A stretch of DNA of 64,000 bases from an uncultured Lachnospiraceae bacterium (GTDB taxonomy: Bacteria; Bacillota; Clostridia; Lachnospirales; Lachnospiraceae), in NCBI GenBank assembly GCA_910586615.1, contig CAJUJP010000005.1, forward strand, positions 1-64,000. The letters run 5' to 3'. The notes beneath the pieces are model-generated. The model made no database searches. It saw only the letters and a program-made list of their open reading frames with translations, and was not told the DNA's origin. The position numbers and the translations under genes were made by a program. Positions 55,977 to 62,473 of this stretch are shown here, piece by piece. Each line of letters opens with the position of its first letter. The first letter of the stretch is position 1.

Positions 55977-56996
55977 TCAGAACTGTTTCAGGAAACGGAT
56001 ATCGTTTTCATACAGCAGTCTCATATCGTCAATCTCATATTTTAACAGCGCAATACGTTCCAAACCCACGCCGAAGGCGAAACCGGTATACTGCTCCGGA
56101 TCAATGCCGCTCATCTCAAATACATGAGGATGCACCATGCCGCAGCCCAGGATCTCGATCCAGCCTTCACCTTTACAGAACCGGCAGCCTTTGCCGCCGC
56201 ATTTGAAGCAGCTCACATCCATCTCCGCGCTTGGCTCCGTGAACGGGAAATGATGGGGCCTGAATTTTACCTTTGTATCCTCCCCGAACAGTTCCTTCGC
56301 AAATTCCGCCAGTGTACCTTTCAGATCCGCAAAGGTAATGTTTTTATCAATCACCAGTCCTTCAATCTGATGGAAGGACGGGGAATGCGTCGCATCCACT
56401 TCATCGGAACGGAACACGCGCCCTGGCGCGATCATACGGATGGGCAGGTTTCCTTTCTCCATCTCATGCACCTGGGTGGAAGAAGTCTGAGTTCTCAGCA
56501 GAATATCTCCCGTGATATAGAAAGTATCCTGCTCATCCTTTGCCGGATGATCGGCAGGAATGTTCAATGCCTCAAAGTTGTAATAATCCTTTTCCACTTC
56601 AGGGCCTTCCACGACTTCATAGCCCATGCCGATGAAAATGCGCTCCGCTTCCTCCAGCGCGATGGTATTCGGATGGCGGTGTCCCACGTTATTCTTCTTT
56701 GCGGGCAGCGTCACGTCAATGACTTCCTTCTTCATCTTCGCTTCCCTGACTGCTCGCTCCATCTTCTTTACGGACTCATCCAGCACACGCTCGATCTCCG
56801 CCCGCGCCTCGTTGACCATCTGTCCCACCTTCGGACGGTCTTCCGGCGCTACATCCTTCATGCTTTTTAATACTGCTGTCAATTCGCCCTTCTTGCCAAG
56901 GTAATTGACTTTCACCTCGTTCAGTTTTTCCAGCGCATCGCTCGCCTCGATCTGGCGCAGCGCTTCCGCTTTGATCTGTTCCAGTTTCTCTTTCAT
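55977..56996 (-). CDS. pheS: Phenylalanyl-tRNA synthetase alpha subunit
   Basis: Catalytic subunit of PheRS, 339 residues from ATG 56996. N-terminal coiled coil (about 1-85), class II motif 2 region FRSDEVDATHSPSFHQ, the phenylalanine-binding FTEPSAEMD loop and motif 3 GVGLERIALLKY. A four-cysteine cluster (CFKCGGKGCRFC) lies before the last motif, as in many bacterial PheS. AGGAG is seven bases before ATG 56996 but only one base before an in-frame ATG at 57002. Preceded by a T-box leader. Confidence 0.97.
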   Translation of the reverse strand: MKEKLEQIKAEALRQIEASDALEKLNEVKVNYLGKKGELTAVLKSMKDVAPEDRPKVGQMVNEARAEIERVLDESVKKMERAVREAKMKKEVIDVTLPAKKNNVGHRHPNTIALEEAERIFIGMGYEVVEGPEVEKDYYNFEALNIPADHPAKDEQDTFYITGDILLRTQTSSTQVHEMEKGNLPIRMIAPGRVFRSDEVDATHSPSFHQIEGLVIDKNITFADLKGTLAEFAKELFGEDTKVKFRPHHFPFTEPSAEMDVSCFKCGGKGCRFCKGEGWIEILGCGMVHPHVFEMSGIDPEQYTGFAFGVGLERIALLKYEIDDMRLLYENDIRFLKQF

Positions 56997-57063
56997 TTCC
57001 ATTCTCCTTTTAATTTCTGTTTATTTCTGCAGAGCACCTTTCGATATCCAAATCCCATACCAC

Positions 57064-57345
57064 AAAAAATCCCATGCGCACAATGCACATGGGACGAACA
57101 GACTCCGCGGTACCACCCAGTTTCCTGTCCTCTATCAAAGCGGCAGATACACTCACTGCCGGCTCTATGGACAGACACCTTAACCGACGTAACGTGTCGT
57201 GACGTTCCGGACTACTGATTTCACCCGGACAGCTCCGGCGGGAATTTCAAAAAATTATCTGAACCGAAGAGGACTTTCAGCCGATGATCCTCTCTCTCTG
57301 GCGGAAAATAATTTCCTACTGACACCTTCACAGCCTTTTCTTATA
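57064..57345 (-). promoter_or_regulatory. T-box leader controlling pheST
   Basis: Minus-strand leader RNA. The T-box sequence GGGTGGTACCGCGG (57106-57119) is unmistakable. It is followed by an intrinsic terminator: stem CCCATGTGC / GCGCATGGG (57071-57093), then TTTTTT. Upstream (about 57240-57345) is a Stem I-like region with an AGTA element. A TTC triplet (57244-57242) sits just after GAA on its 3' side, matching a phenylalanine specifier codon. Uncharged tRNA-Phe would stabilise the antiterminator and allow pheST transcription. Confidence 0.9.
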
Positions 57346-57402
57346 GCATATTCTTCTTGAATCATATATTTCTATGCCTGCAAAACTGAATCTATTGCCA
57401 TT

Positions 57403-58260
57403 TTAGTGACTTTTGTCCGACTTGTCAAGCCATCCGAAAAGAAATTTATATACAGGGCCAAAATAGCGGTTAATATGTGCGCCGATCAAAAGGATATACA
57501 TTAGCAGATAAAACCAGAACATCAAAATAACTACAGTGGTTAATCCGCCATATGTACCGAAGCCGTTAAAATGATCCACATACACGGAAAAGGCATAAGA
57601 CGCCGCTCCCCACATTACCGCCGAAAATGCCGCCCCCGGTATCTGCGCCTTAAAACGCATTTTGCTGTTAGGCACATAGGCATAAATCATGGAAAAGATC
57701 AGTGTCAGAATCACCCACGTAAACAGAAAACGGAAATGCATGATAAACTGCACCAGTATATGCAGCGGCGGTATATCCGCCAGCAAAAGATCCACGATCA
57801 CATTTCCGAATACCATAACGATAAGCGCAAGGATCATGGCCACCAGCATAATGACCGTATAGAAACTGGCAATAAACCGCAGTACGAAATAATTTCTCCG
57901 CTCCTCAAAATCATTCACCGCATTCAGTCCATGAATCAGTGCAAGCATCGCCTTGGACGCTGACCAGATCGTAACGATTGCAAAAATGGTAATCGTTCCT
58001 GCCGACCGCGCATAAACATCCGACACAATACCCACCACCAGGACTTCCATGGCATCCGGTGTAAACCGGGTGATCGCGCTGATCAGATTAGCTTCCGTCA
58101 GATTCGTATATGGCAGGATCGCACACAGCGACATCAAAAGTGGAATCATGGACAGAAAAAGAAAGAACGCCGTACTGGCCGCAAAAGCACCTATATTCTT
58201 CCTGGTCATCTGCCAGTTAAAATCCCGAAATATGTAAAAAAGTCTGTAAACCATTCTCAT
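57403..58260 (-). CDS. YihY/virulence factor BrkB family membrane protein
   Basis: 285 residues with six predicted membrane helices (about 25-50, 85-108, 130-155, 172-195, 208-230, 240-265) and the family's N-terminal pattern AFAASTAFFLFLSMIPLL. The helix ending WSASKAMLALIHGLNAV is also typical. The family was once thought to be RNase BN but has no demonstrated biochemical role; an envelope function is likely. ATG 58260 with AGGA eight bases upstream. Located just upstream of the pheST leader. Confidence 0.88.
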   Translation of the reverse strand: MRMVYRLFYIFRDFNWQMTRKNIGAFAASTAFFLFLSMIPLLMSLCAILPYTNLTEANLISAITRFTPDAMEVLVVGIVSDVYARSAGTITIFAIVTIWSASKAMLALIHGLNAVNDFEERRNYFVLRFIASFYTVIMLVAMILALIVMVFGNVIVDLLLADIPPLHILVQFIMHFRFLFTWVILTLIFSMIYAYVPNSKMRFKAQIPGAAFSAVMWGAASYAFSVYVDHFNGFGTYGGLTTVVILMFWFYLLMYILLIGAHINRYFGPVYKFLFGWLDKSDKSH

Positions 58261-58335
58261 AATCTGTATCCTGATACCTTAAGTTAAATTCAATACCACG
58301 GGCTGAAAAAATGCATCAGCAGCCGTTTCTGCCGC

Positions 58336-60588
58336 TCAGTCCGCCTGTATGCCGGCCTCCTCTACACGGCATCCTGAAAAATAAAATTCCAGAATATCCT
58401 GATAGGAGACTCCCTTTTCACCCAGCGCCCTGGCACCGTTCTGGGACATTCCCACACCGTGTCCGTACCCGCCGCCAATCAACGTATATCCTACCACACT
58501 TTCCCCCTTTTTACCAGAATCTATTACAAAAAAGCCGCTGGGCAGAAGCGATCCCGGCACAACGGCACTGCCGTCCTGTCTGATAACCTCGCTTGTACCG
58601 TCACAGAGAACGGCACGGATATTGTACTCCGCAATAATCTTGTAAGTTCCTGTATCAGTCTCGATCAAAAGTTCATCCGCCACTCCGCCCGGCCCTCTGC
58701 GTACAATGCTAAGATTACGAATCTTTCCCAGTTTTTGAATGGGCTGTGACACATAATAATCTCCTTCTGTTCTGGTAAGTACAGACTCAGGGCTGCTCTG
58801 ATATCTTTTCATGATCCGTGAGAGCATGGCCTCCGTGTCGATCGTTTCCACCGTATACTTCCAGCGGTACCAGGGCTCATCACTTTCCAGATCCGTATCA
58901 TCTACCGAAGTAATAAACTGCCGGAAATTCTCTTCCCCCCGCAGCAGTTCCGCATCTTCATCACGTATACTGCTCTCCGCATTATCATTCATTCTTCCGG
59001 CCCTGATATATGTAAGTTCTTCTTCCCGGCCCGACTTCCAGACTCCTGCATCGGTTCCCGCACCGCAGGACGTGGAATAATAATAATTCTGCGCCGGATT
59101 TCCCTGATAGGTTAACAGCATACCGTCAGTCTCCTTGACCGCCGTGGTAGTCGCTCCGTTTTCACCGCTGTTATGGTATACCTGATAAGTAGTCGTGTCA
59201 TCTACATGAGCGCCCAGTTCCGGCAGTCCGGCGTGCAGAATGTAAAGATAAGCATAGGTTCTGGCACATACCGCCTGGGCTTTCAATGCTTCCTGCGGGT
59301 ATGAGGCAGGCATCTCACTGGGCACAACCGCATAAAGATATTCCTCCAATGGAAGCTCATTGATGAGAACCAGACCTTCCTCATGCCGGCAGCATTCTAT
59401 TGCTCCCCGGTAAGCATTATCCTGCTTTTCGATCCCGTCAATACGCACCGTGACCTTATCCGTCAGGGCATTACACTGATATGTCCGGCGCTCTCCCACT
59501 GCAAAATCTCCGGCTTTGATTTGTATCTTTTCGCCGTCCACCTCAAGTTCTGCCGCATCATAGTAGTTACTTCCTTTTGCAGTATTTTTTAAGAGCACAC
59601 GGATCCGGTCCGCCTTTTCAGCCTGAGACACAAGGCAGGCACAGACTCTTCCCTTCTCAATAACATAATCCGTGTCTGCATAACCGATCCTGAGGTCTTT
59701 TTTCGCCAGACTCTCAAGACTGCCGTACAGCTTATAGACTTCCATTCCCTCACCGATGGGAAAAACGCCTTCCCCCTCTATTTCCAGCTCCTTCTCCGAC
59801 ACCCGCAGAAGTTTTCCATGTACCTTCTCATTCTTTTCCTTCGTGTCGATGATTCTGCCCTCACGAAACGTCAGATCGGCAATCCGCTCCCGCTCCACCG
59901 GATGGTCCGTCTCCACCTGAAAAGCCGTCTGCCGGTAAAAGCATTGCAGAACACCTTCCGTAGATTCCGTCACCCAGACATTTTTCAGTTCATGTTTTCC
60001 CGAAAAAACCTCCACGATCGTCAGAAGCTGGCTGCCTTTTACATACGCCTTCATCTCCCGGAAAACATTTCGTTCAAATTCTGGTGACCGGTATCTGTAC
60101 GGCGTCTCTCCACCACTGTTTTCCGTGTACGCTTCACCTGTCTCGCTGTCAGTCTTGAGCAGGAAAACAGTTGTCTCCCAGATTTCAGATTCCGTATCCA
60201 AATGTGCCAGAAGAATCCTGTATGCCTCGTACCAGTCCGCTCTCAACATCTCATGCTCCGGTTCATAGCGTTCCTCATAGACAGGCAGTCCCATGCTTTC
60301 CCAGGCAAACTTCCGATACAGTTCCATATATTGTTCATAGGTCAGATTGCTGCCGGCCGGCCATACTGCTTGTGCCTCTTTCTCTGCATCCCTTTCGTCT
60401 GCTTCTGTTCCGGCTAAACTATGTATGTCCAGTACATCCAGCAGAATCGTCACATCCTCCACGGAAATTTTATCGCCTTCCGGCGCTTTTCTGACCAGTT
60501 GACGTCTTCCCAGCCAGATACAGACCAAAAACAGGAGTCCGAAAAAAATCAACGCCATTTTTATCAATAATTTCGCATCATACTTCAT
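58336..60588 (-). CDS. SpoIID/LytB domain protein with long N-terminal region
   Basis: 750 residues. A single N-terminal membrane helix (about 10-27) anchors an extracellular protein. Residues about 30-390 form an N-terminal part without a recognised family. Residues about 395-740 carry the SpoIID/LytB domain: NELPLEEYLYAVVPSEMPASYPQEALKAQAVCARTYA, which includes the conserved glutamates of the lytic transglycosylase, YNSTSCGA-like YYYSTSCGAGTDAGVW, and GGGYGHGVGMSQNGARALG near the C-terminus. True sporulation SpoIID is only about 340 residues, so this is a SpoIID-domain relative, probably in peptidoglycan remodelling. Start ATG 60588. Confidence 0.85.
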   Translation of the reverse strand: MKYDAKLLIKMALIFFGLLFLVCIWLGRRQLVRKAPEGDKISVEDVTILLDVLDIHSLAGTEADERDAEKEAQAVWPAGSNLTYEQYMELYRKFAWESMGLPVYEERYEPEHEMLRADWYEAYRILLAHLDTESEIWETTVFLLKTDSETGEAYTENSGGETPYRYRSPEFERNVFREMKAYVKGSQLLTIVEVFSGKHELKNVWVTESTEGVLQCFYRQTAFQVETDHPVERERIADLTFREGRIIDTKEKNEKVHGKLLRVSEKELEIEGEGVFPIGEGMEVYKLYGSLESLAKKDLRIGYADTDYVIEKGRVCACLVSQAEKADRIRVLLKNTAKGSNYYDAAELEVDGEKIQIKAGDFAVGERRTYQCNALTDKVTVRIDGIEKQDNAYRGAIECCRHEEGLVLINELPLEEYLYAVVPSEMPASYPQEALKAQAVCARTYAYLYILHAGLPELGAHVDDTTTYQVYHNSGENGATTTAVKETDGMLLTYQGNPAQNYYYSTSCGAGTDAGVWKSGREEELTYIRAGRMNDNAESSIRDEDAELLRGEENFRQFITSVDDTDLESDEPWYRWKYTVETIDTEAMLSRIMKRYQSSPESVLTRTEGDYYVSQPIQKLGKIRNLSIVRRGPGGVADELLIETDTGTYKIIAEYNIRAVLCDGTSEVIRQDGSAVVPGSLLPSGFFVIDSGKKGESVVGYTLIGGGYGHGVGMSQNGARALGEKGVSYQDILEFYFSGCRVEEAGIQAD

Positions 60589-60737
60589 TGAGTCCCTGTA
60601 TCCTTATCATGCTTTCCATAAGTCATATTACCTCGACCTTGCTTCTGATTCATGCGGCAAATGACTTGTATTATATTATATTTCCGTATCGTAACACTAT
60701 GCCCACAAAATCAAATGTCCTTGTCAAAGTACACAAA

Positions 60738-60785
60738 ACGAGCAGAGCTCGTTTACGAGATTCGCTTCGCGAACTCGGATAAGCG
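60738..60785 (+). repeat. Small dispersed hairpin repeat, copy 2
   Basis: Two hairpins in the plus orientation: ACGAGC-AGA-GCTCGT (60738-60752) and CGAG-A-TTCGC-TTC-GCGAA-CTCG (60756-60777), then GATAAGCG. The second matches the copy at 18999-19020 except for a C-to-T change and its G-to-A partner, so pairing is retained. Lies between the SpoIID-like gene and the terminator of the 6S RNA. Confidence 0.7.
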
Positions 60786-60805
60786 AAAGAATTTTCTATA
60801 TCAGA

Positions 60806-60840
60806 ACAAAAGCAGCCGTATAAAACGACTGCTTTTTGTC
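60806..60840 (-). terminator. Terminator downstream of the 6S RNA candidate
   Basis: Stem AAAAGCAG...CTGCTTTT with extra inner pairs CGT/ACG. On the minus strand it is followed by TTTTG; the plus strand ends in TTTTTG, so it could act both ways. Confidence 0.75.
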
Positions 60841-60844
60841 TTTC

Positions 60845-61037
60845 GTGCTTCCCCAAAATGCCGGATCTTGTATTTTGACTCCTAGCAAAGCTAGGTGGGT
60901 AACCGCAACCATACTTCTGTCTTCCACTGCATAAGGCCTTAATAGCCGGAGGCCTGACATCTGCATGGCAATGTAGGAATCCCGTTTAAAGTATCTGTAG
61001 GTTCAAAATAACAAGACTTTGTCGCACATTTCAGGTT
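60845..61037 (-). ncRNA. ssrS: Probable 6S RNA
   Basis: A stretch of about 190 nt with no convincing protein frame, bounded by a promoter and a terminator on the minus strand. It folds as one long rod. An outer stem pairs 61027-61035 with 60852-60860 (9 bp, two wobbles). A second stem pairs 60999-61016 with 60866-60883 (TCTTG/CAAGA, TATTTTGA/TCAAAATA, CCT/AGG). Then comes a mostly unpaired centre, and an apical hairpin 60968-60973/60925-60930 with an inner AGGCCT pair (60950-60955/60934-60939). A small CCTAGC-TTT-GCTAGG hairpin (60881-60895) lies on the 3' side of the central bubble. Length, rod shape and bubble match 6S RNA, which binds sigma-A RNA polymerase. A covariance-model search was not possible here. 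Confidence 0.68.
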
Positions 61038-61043
61038 AGTTCT

Positions 61044-61072
61044 ATTATATCCGAGATAGTGACATATTACAA
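61044..61072 (-). promoter_or_regulatory. Promoter of the 6S RNA candidate
   Basis: Minus strand TTGTAA (61072-61067), 17 bp, consensus TATAAT (61049-61044). The predicted start near 61037 falls two bases before the outer closing stem of the RNA. Confidence 0.65.
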
Positions 61073-61126
61073 CCGGATTTTCTCGTTTTTTAAAGGTTTT
61101 TCTACACACCGGCTGCAAAACAAAAC

Positions 61127-61213
61127 TTACTCTTCCGTCAGCATCTTCACCGGTTCCACCTTCCGCACCCGGCTGGCGCACAGAAATGATACGATTCCTG
61201 ACACTGCCAACAT
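61127..61213 (-). pseudogene. C-terminal remnant of an FtsX-type ABC transporter permease
   Basis: A 28-residue end of frame (MLAVSGIVSFLCASRVRKV, then EPVKMLTEE and stop) looks like the last transmembrane helix and the RVxKVEPVxxLxEE tail of MacB/FtsX-family permeases. Nothing upstream in the same frame continues as a permease; the sequence runs instead into the flank of the duplicated unit. A decayed gene fragment is likely, joined there by the duplication or a deletion. Confidence 0.5.
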
Positions 61214-61311
61214 CTTTTTCATCATCTGCAATTGTCTCTTTGTTGGTGTAGATTTTCTCATTGCCGATGCATATGATACCGATAGCCGGCTGACGGAAGA
61301 TCTTAAAAATT

Positions 61312-61680
61312 TTACATATACATCATGCTATGATATATTACTCCCCACTTCCAATACATTAGAATGGACAATACACAAAGCACAAACCATACTATTGCAT
61401 ACATCACATTCCCTTTCTTTTTTCTCAAAATCCATGTCCAGGAAATAACCGTATATAAAACCAGCATCGTAATATATACACCTATTGGGATATGTAAAAA
61501 AAGGACACACCATATCAGCATTGATATACATAGTATTGACACACATAGATTTCATAGTGCTTCCGGCATTTCTTGCATATATGCATTGGGTATAAATTTA
61601 AGAATCATCACAGGAACATATAAAATTATTGTAAAAATCATTGGTACTAGCAGCAAACGCATTTTTTTATCCTGATTCAT
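61312..61680 (-). pseudogene. Small membrane protein gene, broken by an in-frame TGA
   Basis: Homologue, identical in length (123 codons with stop), of the intact gene at 61966-62334. Codon 43 (61554-61552) is TGA where the intact copy has AGG (Arg). Before it the frame reads MNQDKKMRLLLVPMIFTII..., after it NLCVSILCISMLIW..., both clearly aligned to the other copy with no frameshift. The 76-residue downstream part could restart at ATG 61542 and would keep three of four helices. A TTGACA box (61737-61732) lies upstream. A sequencing error or rare readthrough cannot be excluded. Confidence 0.8.
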
Positions 61681-61760
61681 CGCATTCTTTCTCCCATAGT
61701 AAAATCTATTCTTATTACTTCATATTTTCCATGTCAAGGCAGTATACAGCGATGATACAC

Positions 61761-61804
61761 GAAGAGAAATTCGCATACTGACTGCAGTATGCGATTATCT
61801 CTTC
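61761..61804. repeat. Long perfect-arm inverted repeat
   Basis: GAAGAGA-aatt-CGCATACTG-actg-CAGTATGCG-atta-TCTCTTC: two stacked stems of 7 and 9 bp around small internal loops, between the two duplicated units. No T-run follows on either strand, so it is not a typical terminator. It may be an operator or a relic of an inserted element. Confidence 0.6.
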
Positions 61805-61965
61805 TGCTATCTAGGTATGTCCGATTCTGACCTCAATTGCCGGCTGAACAAAGTTCAGGCTTTGAATCAATACGGTCATCAGACTTGTATCCCTCCACTG
61901 GTATAAATTTTATCCTTATCCGCGCATACGATACTGATAGTCGGCTGACGGAAGATCTCAAAAAT

Positions 61966-62334
61966 TTACATATGCATCATACTACGATATATTATCCCCC
62001 ACTTCCAATACATTAGCATGGACAATACACAGAGGACAAGCCACACGATAAAGTACACCGCATTGGCCTTCTTCCGCCTCAGAATCCATGTCCAGGAAGC
62101 ACACGTATATACAGCCAGCAGCGCAATATATGCGCCTATTGGAATATGTAAAAAAAGAGCCCACCATATCAACATTGATATACCTAGTATTAACACACAT
62201 GGATTCCTTAACCCGATCCCCCCTCCTAGCAAGTATGCCTTCGGTGCAATAACAAGAATCATCGCAGGAACATGTAAAAGCACTATGAAAATCAATGGCA
62301 CAAATAGCAAACGTTTCTTCTTATCCGGATCCAT
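61966..62334 (-). CDS. Small four-helix membrane protein, possible immunity-like protein
   Basis: 122 residues with four predicted hydrophobic helices (about 9-30, 46-66, 68-86, 96-115), basic loops (DPDKKKR, LRRKK) and many Trp residues (WWALF, SWTWIL, YWKWGIIY). No family recognised. GGAGG lies about ten bases before the ATG, and a TATAAT (62391-62386) about 50 bp upstream may give it its own promoter. It is the first gene downstream of the von Willebrand A protein (139 bp) and has a broken tandem copy behind it. Duplicated small membrane proteins behind a large secreted protein are typical of toxin immunity genes; that role is a hypothesis here. Confidence 0.7.
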   Translation of the reverse strand: MDPDKKKRLLFVPLIFIVLLHVPAMILVIAPKAYLLGGGIGLRNPCVLILGISMLIWWALFLHIPIGAYIALLAVYTCASWTWILRRKKANAVYFIVWLVLCVLSMLMYWKWGIIYRSMMHM

Positions 62335-62473
62335 CGCATTCTTCCTCCCTTAGCAAAATCTATTCCTATATTTCTTCATATTACCATTATACTCTCTTGT
62401 CGTTCCCAATCATAACGTTTTAACATATTTTGCCCAAATGAATAACAGAAATATCGCAAGCAAGCTACTTTTT

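Larger units (their letters stand above)
61250..62345 (-). repeat. Tandem duplication of a small membrane-protein unit
   Basis: Two units of about 430 bp (roughly 61250-61690 and 61905-62345) each hold a 369-bp gene, its ribosome binding region (GGGAGAAAG or GGGAGGAAG, then AATGCG) and about 50 bp of downstream DNA that includes CGGCTGACGGAAGATCT. They are separated by about 215 bp of unrelated sequence. The DNA similarity is high but interrupted by many substitutions, so the duplication is not recent. Confidence 0.8.

Noticed and set aside
60841..61020. Possible IS200/IS605 (TnpB) remnant with hairpin end
   Set aside because: Hairpins first suggested a transposon end, but no TnpB motif is encoded and the promoter, rod fold and terminator are better explained by 6S RNA.
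60939..61181. 80-codon minus-strand frame over the 6S region
   Set aside because: Spans the 6S promoter and half of its rod structure; translation has no family signal.
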